23,515 nt of DNA. It comes from an uncultured Ruminococcus sp. (GTDB lineage Bacteria > Bacillota > Clostridia > Oscillospirales > Ruminococcaceae). This document shows positions 15,786-22,905 of the stretch, piece after piece. Below the pieces are notes generated by a model. It searched no databases. It was not told the origin of the DNA and saw only the letters and a program-made list of their open reading frames with translations. The translations under genes and the position numbers were made by a program. The stretch covers positions 1 through 23,515 of the forward strand of contig CAMVIL010000001.1 in NCBI GenBank assembly GCA_947167535.1, written 5' to 3'. The stretch's first letter is position 1. Each line of letters opens with the position of its first letter.

Positions 15786-16163
15786 ATGAAGAACATACCT
15801 ATTGGTGAACACCTGATCGAAAAAGGTCTGGTAACTCAGGAACAGCTGAATGAAGTTCTTGCTGCTCAGAAGGAAGAAAAGAACAAAGGCAAGAAGCTCG
15901 GTGACCTTATCGTTGAGATGAAGCTTGTTACCGAGAATCAGTTTGCAGAGGTTCTTGCAGAGCGTCTGAACATCTCTTTCATCGACCTTGATTCGGCTGA
16001 GCTTCAGCCTGATATCATCAAGAAGATCCCTGAGGACAAGGCAAGAAAGTATAACTGTATCGCAGTTAATAAGGTAGGCAGAAGACTTACCGTTGCTACC
16101 GATAATCCTTCGGACTTCTATGCAATGGAATCTCCTTCCAGATGGCTACAGGTCCTGCTGTAA
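15786..16163 (+). CDS. pilB: PilB N-terminal part (separated from the ATPase part by a frameshift)
   Basis: This 125-residue frame encodes the MshEN/GSPII_E N-terminal domain of a PilB/GspE extension ATPase (IGEHLIEKGLVTQEQLNEVL, then KLGDLIVEMKLVTENQFAEVL). MshEN domains bind cyclic di-GMP in some relatives. The match runs through RRLTVATDNPSDFYAME to about residue 115. The last 10 residues (SPSRWLQVLL) do not fit the family. The family sequence resumes in another frame: ISFQMATGPAV can be read from 16130. A single lost base near 16127-16132 explains this. GGGAG precedes the ATG. The stop overlaps the downstream ATG frame by 22 bases. Either the gene is a frameshift mutant, or the sequence carries an indel error, or the two parts are made separately. 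Confidence 0.85.
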   Translation: MKNIPIGEHLIEKGLVTQEQLNEVLAAQKEEKNKGKKLGDLIVEMKLVTENQFAEVLAERLNISFIDLDSAELQPDIIKKIPEDKARKYNCIAVNKVGRRLTVATDNPSDFYAMESPSRWLQVLL

Positions 16164-17443
16164 TGAGAGCGATCGGACGTTTCTACTCCGCAGGTGTTAC
16201 CGAGACTATCGTTGAGGAAGCTACCAAGGAAAAGGAAGAGCAGGTTTCGCTGGACGATCTCGTTACCGAAGCTTCCAATGATCGTATCGACAATGCGCCT
16301 ATCGTTAAGCTGGCTAACGCTATTATCGAGAACTCCTTCCGTAAGGAGGCTACCGATATCCATATCGAGCCTTTTGCAACGGAGACTAAGATACGTATCC
16401 GTGTAAACGGCGACCTTATCGAGCTGATGAGGATATCTGCGGCGCTTCATGTTGCGCTGGTAACACGTTTTAAGATCCTTTCCGGCATGAACATCGCTGA
16501 GAAGCGTATCCCTCAGGACGGACGTATGTCGCAGACTATCGACGGTACCGTAGTTGACCTTCGTGTATCTAATCTTCCTATGGTTTACGGCGAGAAGGTC
16601 GTTCTCCGTATCCTGGCGAGCGATGACTCGGTAAGACGTATACAGGATCTTGGTATGACAGACTATAACTACGAGAGATTCGTTTCCTGCCTGAAGGTTC
16701 CTCAGGGCGTTATCCTGGTTACCGGACCTACCGGTTCCGGTAAGTCTACCACGCTGTACGCGGCGCTGGGTGAGATCGCAAAGCCTAACCTCAACGTTAT
16801 TACCGTTGAGGACCCTGTGGAAAAGAAGATAAGAGACATAAACCAGTGTCAGATAAATGAAAAGGCGGGCATGACCTTCGATGCAGCGCTCCGTTCCATC
16901 CTTCGTCAGGACCCTGACATCATAATGGTCGGTGAGATGCGTGACGCGGAAACTGCGTCCATCGCTATCAGAGCTGCTATTACTGGACACCTTGTGCTTT
17001 CGACACTTCATACCAACGACGCGGCTTCCACCGTTACGAGACTTGTTGATATGGGCGTTGTTGCTTACATGGTTGCTACCTCGCTTATCGGTATCGTTGC
17101 TCAGAGACTTACAAAGAAGCTCTGCAACGACTGCAAGAAGCTTACTATGTCCAAAGAGTTTGACAACGAACTGCTGGGCGTTGACCACAGCATAGAGGTT
17201 TACGAGGCTGTCGGCTGCCACAAGTGCAACGATACAGGCTATCGCGGCAGAACCGCTATCCACGAGATCCTGCTGTCCACTCCCGAGATGATGGCTCTTA
17301 TCACCCGTGAGGCTAAGGCTGACGAGATCTCGGCTCTCGCAAGAGAGCAGGGCTGCAAGCTGCTGAGAGACAACTGCGCTGAGCTGGTAATGAAGGGCGT
17401 TACATCGGTAGAAGAGCTTATCCGTGTAACTTACGCTGTATAA
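16142..17443 (+). CDS. pilB: PilB ATPase part (type IV pilus extension motor)
   Basis: This 433-residue frame holds the rest of PilB: the N2 domain (ATDIHIEPF, GDLIELMRI), Walker A GPTGSGKST at residues 195-203, a Walker B region DIIMVGEMRDAETA, the His box GHLVLSTLHTNDA, and a zinc-binding tetracysteine region (CNDC and CHKCNDTGYRGR). PilB hydrolyses ATP to turn the PilC platform and add pilins. The ATG given is the first in this frame, but the natural protein very probably continues from the upstream MshEN frame. No good ribosome site precedes 16142, apart from a GGA at 16127. The ATPase core itself shows no damage. pilT follows 101 bases downstream. Confidence 0.92.
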   Translation: MATGPAVMRAIGRFYSAGVTETIVEEATKEKEEQVSLDDLVTEASNDRIDNAPIVKLANAIIENSFRKEATDIHIEPFATETKIRIRVNGDLIELMRISAALHVALVTRFKILSGMNIAEKRIPQDGRMSQTIDGTVVDLRVSNLPMVYGEKVVLRILASDDSVRRIQDLGMTDYNYERFVSCLKVPQGVILVTGPTGSGKSTTLYAALGEIAKPNLNVITVEDPVEKKIRDINQCQINEKAGMTFDAALRSILRQDPDIIMVGEMRDAETASIAIRAAITGHLVLSTLHTNDAASTVTRLVDMGVVAYMVATSLIGIVAQRLTKKLCNDCKKLTMSKEFDNELLGVDHSIEVYEAVGCHKCNDTGYRGRTAIHEILLSTPEMMALITREAKADEISALAREQGCKLLRDNCAELVMKGVTSVEELIRVTYAV

Positions 17444-17544
17444 TCAAATCTGAATCTTATCCGCGGTCGGACGGCGGCGGAATAATATATCCCGGGCTGC
17501 TGAGCAGGGCGGGGTAATATACACAAAATGGAGGTAATCAAAAA

Positions 17545-18624
17545 ATGGCTATTGATATTAACAAGGTACTTGACGAGTCCCGCGCACTGGGCTGCTCCGA
17601 CTTGCACTTCACCGTAGGTATCCCCCCTATCGTAAGACAGGGCGGTAACTTAAGAAAGCTTTCTTCCTATCCTGACATGACCGAGATCGACATTCGTCAG
17701 GTTGCAAGAAGCATGACCAACGAGAAGCAGTGGGCTTCCATTCAGGACAGAAAGGATACCGACTTTACATACGTATCCACCCGCGGATTCCGTCACCGTG
17801 TTAACGTATATTTCCAGAGAGGCAACACCGCTATTGCTATCCGTCTGCTGAGAAACGATATCCCGACCCTGACCGACCTCGACCTGCCTCCTGTACTGGC
17901 AGAGTTCGTTATGCGACCCCGTGGTCTGGTTCTCGTTACCGGTCCTACCGGTTCCGGTAAGTCCACCACTCTGGCGGCTATGATCGACCACGTTAACCTG
18001 CACAAGTCGGCTCACATTATCACTGTCGAGGATCCTATCGAGTACGTTCACGCGCACAAGAGATGTATGGTAAACCAGCGTGAGATCGGACAGGACGTTC
18101 CCTCGTTCTCCCTCTCGCTCCGTGCTGCTCTTCGTGAGGACCCGGACATCATACTCGTCGGAGAAATGCGTGACTTCGAGACCATCGAAGCAGCCGTTAC
18201 CGCCGCTGAAACAGGTCACCTTGTTATGAGTACCCTGCATACTACCTCTGCGGCATCCACCATCGACCGTATCATCGACGTATTCCCTGCTCACCAGCAG
18301 CATCAGATCCGTACCCAGCTGGCTTCCGTTCTGGTTGGTATCTGCACCCAGACCCTCTGCCGTACACTTGACGGCACCAGCCGTGTAGCTTGCTGTGAGA
18401 TCCTGAACGCTACCGACTCTATCCGCGCTATGATCCGTGATGACAAGGTTCATCTGATCGGTTCCGCAATGCAGACCGGTAAGGCATCGGGAATGCAGAC
18501 TCTCGACCAGGAGCTTGCTAAGCTCGTTAACGAGAGAAAGATCAACATGGACGTTGCGCTCGAGAAGTGCGCAAACGCTGCCGACCTGAAGAGATTCATC
18601 GCTTCTGGCAAGGCTGGCGTATAA
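17545..18624 (+). CDS. pilT: Type IV pilus retraction ATPase PilT
   Basis: The protein has 359 residues, as expected for PilT. The N-terminal PAS-like part has SDLHFTVGIPPIVRQGG. The core has Walker A GPTGSGKST at 133-141, Walker B DIILVGEMRD from 201, and the His box GHLVMSTLHTTSA from 224. The C-terminal region contains DSIRAMIRDDK, equivalent to the AIRNLIRE motif needed for retraction. The absence of the tetracysteine region separates it from PilB. PilT disassembles the pilus by removing pilins, which pulls the cell or its cargo. Its presence argues for a retractable type IV pilus and not for a type II secretion pseudopilus. GGAGG precedes the start, and a terminator follows 17 bases after the stop. 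Confidence 0.96.
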   Translation: MAIDINKVLDESRALGCSDLHFTVGIPPIVRQGGNLRKLSSYPDMTEIDIRQVARSMTNEKQWASIQDRKDTDFTYVSTRGFRHRVNVYFQRGNTAIAIRLLRNDIPTLTDLDLPPVLAEFVMRPRGLVLVTGPTGSGKSTTLAAMIDHVNLHKSAHIITVEDPIEYVHAHKRCMVNQREIGQDVPSFSLSLRAALREDPDIILVGEMRDFETIEAAVTAAETGHLVMSTLHTTSAASTIDRIIDVFPAHQQHQIRTQLASVLVGICTQTLCRTLDGTSRVACCEILNATDSIRAMIRDDKVHLIGSAMQTGKASGMQTLDQELAKLVNERKINMDVALEKCANAADLKRFIASGKAGV

Positions 18625-18641
18625 TTCGTAACAGCTATTTC

Positions 18642-18669
18642 AAAGGGCAGTCGAGAGGCTGCCCTTTTT
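18642..18669 (+). terminator. Rho-independent terminator after pilT
   Basis: AAAGGGCAG (18642-18650) and CTGCCCTTT (18659-18667) form a 9-bp stem with the loop TCGAGAGG, and the T-run reaches 18669. It closes the pilB-pilT unit. Confidence 0.92.
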
Positions 18670-18710
18670 AGTTCTGTCTGCCTGAGGTGCTGCAGTACGA
18701 CAAAAAAATC

Positions 18711-18739
18711 TTGACTTTGCCGCACAAATGCGGTATAAT
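18711..18739 (+). promoter_or_regulatory. Promoter of the glycosyltransferase gene with an inverted repeat in its spacer
   Basis: TTGACT (18711-18716), a 17-base spacer and TATAAT (18734-18739) form a near-consensus promoter. The spacer contains CCGCA (18720-18724), CAAA, TGCGG (18729-18733), a perfect 5-bp inverted repeat placed where a repressor or activator could bind. Transcription should start near 18746. Confidence 0.8.
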
Positions 18740-18774
18740 CAATACAGTAATAATGAGGATAGGAGTTGAAAGCA

Positions 18775-19695
18775 ATGCTGTCGGTAGTCATTCCCGCGTA
18801 TAATGAGGCTGCCATGATACCCAAGACCGCGGCGGTCATCGACGGGTTGCTGGAGGATAACGGTATCGACCACGAGATCGTATTCATCGACGACGGCTCG
18901 ACGGACAGGACCTGGGAGCTGATAAAGGCGACCGCAGCAAGCCTGCCTTCCGTGCGGGGGGTGCAGTTCTCCCGCAATTTCGGCAAGGAGGGCGCCATCA
19001 TGGCGGGACTTACTGAGGCTCGCGGCGACTGCGCTGTCGTCATTGACTGCGACCTTCAGCATCCACCCGAGAAGATCATCGAGATGTACCGCCTCTGGGA
19101 AGAGGGATACGAGGTCATCGAGGGCAAAAAGGACGACCGCGGCAAGGAAAGTGCGGCGCACGAATTCGCGGCGAAGACCTTCTACAACCTTATCAGCCGC
19201 GCCGCCAAGATAGATATGCAGGACGCTTCCGACTTCAAGCTGCTCGACCGCAAGGCGGTGGACGTCATCATCAATATGCGGGAGCGGAATATGTTTTTCC
19301 GTGCGCTGTCGTCGTGGGTTGGTTTCAAAACGGCGACCGTCCGCTACGAGGTGCGCAGCCGCGAGGTCGGCGAGTCCAAGTGGTCGGGATTGGCGCTGGT
19401 GAGGTACGCGCTCAGCAACATCAGCTCCTTTTCGACAGCTCCCATGCAGATCGTTACTATACTCGGCGTATTGATGTTCATCGCATCGGTGGTGCTGGGC
19501 GTCACCGCGCTGACCCAGAAGATAATCGGCAAGGCGCTGGAGGGCTTCACCACGGTAATACTGATCGAGCTGTTTTCGGGCAGTGTGCTGATGATGAGCC
19601 TCGGCATAATCGGCTACTACATCGCGCGCATCTATGAGGAGATCAAAGACCGCCCCAGATACATCATCTCGGGACGCTGCGGCGAGGAAGAATAA
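18775..19695 (+). CDS. Family 2 glycosyltransferase, GtrB/DPM1-like, with two C-terminal membrane helices
   Basis: The protein has 306 residues. The GT2 GT-A fold starts at once (LSVVIPAYNEA). It has the nucleotide-binding DDGS at 39-42, the metal-binding D-x-D at 91-93 (DCDLQHPPE), a DASDFKLLDRKAVD segment and ERNMFFRALSSWVGF. Two membrane segments follow, at about 223-245 and 258-285. This plan is that of polyprenyl-phosphate glycosyltransferases (GtrB, YkcC, CsbB, DPM1-like), which move a sugar from UDP-sugar to undecaprenyl phosphate at the inner face for cell-wall or glycan decoration. The sugar cannot be told. ATG 18775 has AGGAG 9 bases upstream; the TTG three codons earlier touches that site and was rejected. 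The gene has its own promoter and terminator, so it is a single-gene unit. Confidence 0.92.
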   Translation: MLSVVIPAYNEAAMIPKTAAVIDGLLEDNGIDHEIVFIDDGSTDRTWELIKATAASLPSVRGVQFSRNFGKEGAIMAGLTEARGDCAVVIDCDLQHPPEKIIEMYRLWEEGYEVIEGKKDDRGKESAAHEFAAKTFYNLISRAAKIDMQDASDFKLLDRKAVDVIINMRERNMFFRALSSWVGFKTATVRYEVRSREVGESKWSGLALVRYALSNISSFSTAPMQIVTILGVLMFIASVVLGVTALTQKIIGKALEGFTTVILIELFSGSVLMMSLGIIGYYIARIYEEIKDRPRYIISGRCGEEE

Positions 19696-19701
19696 CACAG
19701 G

Positions 19702-19740
19702 CTCGCAGGGCATGGAAATGCCGCTGCGAGTCTTTTTATT
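19702..19740 (+). terminator. Rho-independent terminator after the glycosyltransferase gene
   Basis: CTCGCAG-GGCAT (19702-19713) pairs with ATGCC-CTGCGAG (19718-19730, one bulged G) around a GGAA tetraloop. TCTTTTTATT follows. This is a strong 12-bp stem. Confidence 0.9.
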
Positions 19741-19855
19741 TGGTGAATCTGTTTATGTGAGGCGCGGATGTTGAGCAAAAAATGTTGATAATGTACAGCT
19801 AAAACGAGTGTTCGGTGAATTTTTTTGACGTAATGGCGAAAATTGAAAAAAGGGG

Positions 19856-19884
19856 TTTATTTTTCAGCGGGAATGTAGTATAAT
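19856..19884 (+). promoter_or_regulatory. Likely promoter of murC
   Basis: TATAAT (19879-19884) is a perfect -10 and lies inside a 14-base palindrome, AGTATAATTATACT (19877-19890). The best -35 at 17 bases is TTTATT (19856-19861), which is weak, so an activator or the palindrome may matter. The preceding region (19741-19855) shows nothing else that I can support. Confidence 0.55.
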
Positions 19885-19933
19885 TATACTAGGAGTACCT
19901 ATGTTCTGAAAACGGAAGGAGATATGCATTTTT

Positions 19934-21343
19934 ATGCTTACACTGGAACAGTTAAGAGAGAAAAAACACCTGCATTTTATCGGTATCGGCGGGTCGGGAA
20001 TGTACCCCATCGTTCAGATACTTCACTCGCAGGGATACCATATTACAGGCTCGGACAACAACGAGACCGAGACGCTTGACGCGGTCCGCGCGATGGGTAT
20101 TGAAGTCCATCTCGGGCAGCGCGCCGAGAACATAGCGGGGGCTGACCTTATCATCTACACCGCCGCCGTGCTTGACGACAACCCCGAGCTGGTGGCAGCA
20201 AGGGCGAGCGAGGCGGACGTTGTGGAACGTGCAGATATGCTGGGGCTCATCACCGAGCTTTTTGACAACGCTATCTGCGTGACGGGCACCCACGGCAAGA
20301 CCACCACCACCGCGATGCTCACCGAGATCTACGTTGACGCGGGGCAGGACATCAGCTGCTTTATCGGCGGCAAGCTGCCTGCAATCGGCGGGTCGGGAAG
20401 GTTCGGCACCAGCGACATATTTGTCTGCGAGTCCTGCGAGTTTAAGGATCACTTCCTGAAATTCTCGCCCAACACGGCAGTGATACTCAACGTTGACGCC
20501 GACCACCTCGACTACTTCGGCTCTCTTGAGAACATCATCAAGAGCTTCCGCACCTTTGCGGAGAAGACCACCGGCAAGCTTATAGTAAACGGCGGAGACG
20601 CCAACACCATGAAGGCTATCGAGGGTCTTGACAAGGAGATCGTCACCTTCGGCGAGAGCGGAGACAACGACTACTTCGCCGAGATAAGAATCACCTCGGG
20701 CATGACCACCGAGTTCGATATCTACGAGGCGGGCAAGAACGCCGGAGGATTCAGGATCCACGTTCCCGGAAAGCACAACGTGCTCAATGCGCTGGCGGCA
20801 GCTGCTGCGGCAAGAAGCACTGGGCTTGGCTGGGATGACATAAGGCGCGGTCTGGACAATTTCCACGGCGCCATCAGACGTTTCCAGAAGATCGGCGAGG
20901 GGCGGGGAGTTACCGTGGTGGACGACTACGCTCACCACCCTGCCGAGATCGCGTCTACCCTCAGGGCTGCGAAATCGCTGGACTTCAACCGCGTTTGGGC
21001 GGTGTTCCAGCCTTTCACTTACAGCCGCACGGAGCTGTTGATGGATGATTTCGCCGAGGCTCTGCAGATCGCAGACAAGGTAGTGCTGACCGACATCATG
21101 GGTAGCCGCGAGAAGAACGATCACGGCATCTACACCGAGCAGCTGGGCGCGAAGATCGACGGAGCGATCTGGTTCGACACGCCCCACGACGTGGTGGATC
21201 AGCAGACTGCCGAGCAGAAGGAATTCAATTTCGGGCAGGTGACAGACTACATCGCCGAGCACGCCGAGCAGGGCGACATGGTTATAACCATGGGCTGCGG
21301 CGACGTATACAAAGCAGCGAAAATGCTGGTAAAGAAATTATAA
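19934..21343 (+). CDS. murC: UDP-N-acetylmuramate--L-alanine ligase MurC
   Basis: The protein has 469 residues, the normal length for MurC. It begins with a dinucleotide-like glycine motif, HFIGIGGSGMYPI. The Mur ligase P-loop GTHGKTTT is at 118-125. The central-domain ENC-type site appears as VCESCEFKDHF, and the C-terminal domain carries DDYAHHPAEI from 330. MurC joins L-alanine to UDP-MurNAc with ATP in the cytoplasm, the first peptide-stem step of peptidoglycan synthesis. ESCEFKDHF with HFIGIGGSGM favours MurC over MurD or Mpl. The start has GGAAGGAG about 11 bases upstream. The gene stands apart from a mur cluster and is followed by a LexA-like gene 39 bases on. Confidence 0.96.
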   Translation: MLTLEQLREKKHLHFIGIGGSGMYPIVQILHSQGYHITGSDNNETETLDAVRAMGIEVHLGQRAENIAGADLIIYTAAVLDDNPELVAARASEADVVERADMLGLITELFDNAICVTGTHGKTTTTAMLTEIYVDAGQDISCFIGGKLPAIGGSGRFGTSDIFVCESCEFKDHFLKFSPNTAVILNVDADHLDYFGSLENIIKSFRTFAEKTTGKLIVNGGDANTMKAIEGLDKEIVTFGESGDNDYFAEIRITSGMTTEFDIYEAGKNAGGFRIHVPGKHNVLNALAAAAAARSTGLGWDDIRRGLDNFHGAIRRFQKIGEGRGVTVVDDYAHHPAEIASTLRAAKSLDFNRVWAVFQPFTYSRTELLMDDFAEALQIADKVVLTDIMGSREKNDHGIYTEQLGAKIDGAIWFDTPHDVVDQQTAEQKEFNFGQVTDYIAEHAEQGDMVITMGCGDVYKAAKMLVKKL

Positions 21344-21382
21344 TTTGACGCAATGACCGTTTGACCGAAGGGGGTTGAAAAA

Positions 21383-21919
21383 ATGAAAGCCAGAATAACC
21401 GAGACCGAGAAGAAAGTCTACGAACATATCAAGAAGAGCTTACAGCAGGGTTACGCGCCCACTGTGCGCGAGATATGCGCGGGCTGCGGGTTCAAGTCTA
21501 CCTCGACGGCGCACCGCGCGATCAAGTCGCTGAGCGAAAAGGGCTACCTTGAAAAGCACGACAAGCTCAACCGTGCGATCAGACTTGCGGGGCGCAAGGT
21601 CGTTAAGGTCCCGCTGATCGAGAAAGAGGAGCAGCTGAATGCGGCTTCGATCGATCAGGCTGACACATTCATTGATTTCAATCCGCCGTCCGAGTACACG
21701 GGCGAGCTGTTTGCCGTGACTGCCGACGAGGACATTCCCTCGGCTTACGTAAGAAAGGGCGACATCATAGTTGCCGAGACCACTGGTGCGAAGATATCGG
21801 TCGAAAAAGGCGGCATTGCCGTAGTCGCGCAGGGCGCGGGAATACTGTCGCTCAAGCAGGCGGTAACAAACGGCGCTATGGCGATCGGCAAGGTCGTGGC
21901 AATAATCAGATATGTATAA
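21383..21919 (+). CDS. LexA-like transcription regulator with degenerate peptidase domain
   Basis: The protein has 178 residues, slightly shorter than LexA. Residues 1 to about 68 are a clear LexA winged-helix DNA-binding domain (ITETEKKVYEHIKKSLQQGY, APTVREI, a recognition helix with STSTAHRAIKSL, and EKGYLEKHDKLNRAIRL). The rest follows the layout of the S24 LexA peptidase (VKVPLIEK, VRKGDIIVAE, ILSLKQA, VVAIIRYV). The GxSM serine site is replaced by TADEDI, the Ala-Gly cleavage pair has no counterpart, and only a lysine near residue 155 remains. LexA represses SOS genes and cuts itself with RecA. This one probably binds DNA but cannot self-cleave by the usual mechanism. A GGGGG site lies upstream. 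It may be cotranscribed with murC. Its target genes are unknown. Confidence 0.8.
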   Translation: MKARITETEKKVYEHIKKSLQQGYAPTVREICAGCGFKSTSTAHRAIKSLSEKGYLEKHDKLNRAIRLAGRKVVKVPLIEKEEQLNAASIDQADTFIDFNPPSEYTGELFAVTADEDIPSAYVRKGDIIVAETTGAKISVEKGGIAVVAQGAGILSLKQAVTNGAMAIGKVVAIIRYV

Positions 21920-21920
21920 C

Positions 21921-21947
21921 ACCGCGCGACAGAGAAATATGCGCGGT
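21921..21947 (+). promoter_or_regulatory. Intercistronic inverted repeat after the LexA-like gene
   Basis: ACCGCGC (21921-21927) and GCGCGGT (21941-21947) are perfect 7-base arms around a 13-base AT-richer loop. They lie 2 bases after the LexA-like stop and 21 bases before the next ATG. No T-run follows. It could be an RNA hairpin or an operator for the regulator just upstream. Confidence 0.45.
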
Positions 21948-21968
21948 CACAGAAGAAAGTGAGAAAAA

Positions 21969-22706
21969 ATGAGTAACATTAGATGCACGGCTTGCGGTGC
22001 GCCGCTTGCCGATGACGCGGTCATCTGCCTGAAATGCGGCAGGGTAGTGGGCAGGCGGCAGCCGCCGAGGCGTCCCCCGCAGCAGAGACCTTCGGGCAGC
22101 CCCGCGCCTTATCGTGATCCATATACACAGCAAAGGCGTCCTGCCCAACCGCAGAGCGCAAGAGGCGGACAGCCAGTACCTCAGGCAAGGCAGCAGGCTC
22201 CGCAGCAGAGGACGGCTCCACGTCCGCGTCCCGCACAGCCGAGACCTCAGCCTCGCACGGTGCCGAGACCGGTATACGACGCTCCCCCGCCCGAGGTACA
22301 GGCAAGGGAAGCAGGCGGGAAATTTCAGCGCAACCGCGGCGTAAGCGGCAAGCTCAGGCTGGCGGCGAGAGGATTTGCGGCGGCGCTGCTCATCACGGTC
22401 ATCTACATCTGCGGCGCTCTGATACAGACCACCCGCGTGCGGCTCGCCACATACAATTTCAAGAGCGACATGAAGATGACCTATTCCAGCTACGGCAAGG
22501 CAATAGACAACTACTTCAAGGAAGGCCGCTGGTCGGCAAACCTGTTCACGGGAAGCTGTACATACACAGGCACGAACAAGCATGGCGAAGAGTACTGCAT
22601 GGTATTCAGCGCAGGCATGACGATAAAGCTCAAAAGCATGACCGTAGACGGCGAACCCGTCCCCAAAGACCTGATAGAAACCAAGGTCATGGGCATCTTT
22701 ATTTAG
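21969..22706 (+). CDS. Zinc-ribbon membrane protein with Pro/Gln/Arg-rich linker, unknown function
   Basis: This 245-residue protein does not belong to a family I can name beyond its parts. Residues 6-23 form a zinc ribbon with two CxxC knuckles (CTACG at 6-10, CLKCG at 20-24). Residues about 30-115 are a low-complexity linker rich in Pro, Gln and Arg. After a basic patch comes one transmembrane helix (about 131-154). The outer domain of about 90 residues (YNFKSDMKMTYSSYGKAIDN and onward) contains TGSCTYTGTNKHGEEYCMVF, with two cysteines that could pair. The plan resembles membrane proteins with a cytoplasmic zinc ribbon seen widely in Firmicutes. Its start has only a weak AAGAAAGTGAG site. 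It follows the LexA-like gene by 49 bases and may be regulated with it. Confidence 0.75.
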   Translation: MSNIRCTACGAPLADDAVICLKCGRVVGRRQPPRRPPQQRPSGSPAPYRDPYTQQRRPAQPQSARGGQPVPQARQQAPQQRTAPRPRPAQPRPQPRTVPRPVYDAPPPEVQAREAGGKFQRNRGVSGKLRLAARGFAAALLITVIYICGALIQTTRVRLATYNFKSDMKMTYSSYGKAIDNYFKEGRWSANLFTGSCTYTGTNKHGEEYCMVFSAGMTIKLKSMTVDGEPVPKDLIETKVMGIFI

Positions 22707-22727
22707 TCCGCGTTTTTTAGTCCGCGT
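22702..22727 (+). repeat. Tandem 12-base direct repeat over a stop codon
   Basis: TTTAGTCCGCGT occurs at 22702-22713 and again at 22716-22727, two bases apart. The first copy contains the TAG stop of the zinc-ribbon gene. It looks like a small recent duplication. No function is evident. Confidence 0.6.
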
Positions 22728-22905
22728 GGTCGCTCGGTGCGGTAGCCCTCGCTCGTGTGTGATCGTCTCTCGTTTTGAGCCGCGGCATATGCGAGAGCTG
22801 TTCCTTTGGTTTGCGACCTCTGGCGTGTACCTTAATGCCCGCCCTTGATAGTTCTACGGGGGGAAGTTTGTTATTGCTGCAAGATTTTAAAAATCTGCTA
22901 TTGGA

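Noticed and set aside
16120..16165. Programmed ribosomal frameshift in pilB
   Set aside because: No X-XXY-YYZ slippery heptamer or clear downstream pseudoknot is visible at the shift point, and PilB is not known to use one. A one-base indel is simpler.
17444..17544. Possible structure or promoter ahead of pilT
   Set aside because: GC-rich short repeats are present but form no convincing stem, and no -35/-10 pair of quality was found. pilT is probably read with pilB.
19952..21262. Long open frame on the minus strand opposite murC (436 codons)
   Set aside because: It mirrors the codon pattern of murC, has no family motifs or ribosome site, and murC on the plus strand is unmistakable. The same applies to long antisense frames opposite recG, pilMN, the PilX-like gene and pilB.
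22767..22797. CTCTCG/CGAGAG inverted repeat with an inner GCCGCGGC palindrome before the cardiolipin synthase gene
   Set aside because: The arms are 6 bases with a 19-base loop and no T-run. It is too weak to call a terminator or operator.
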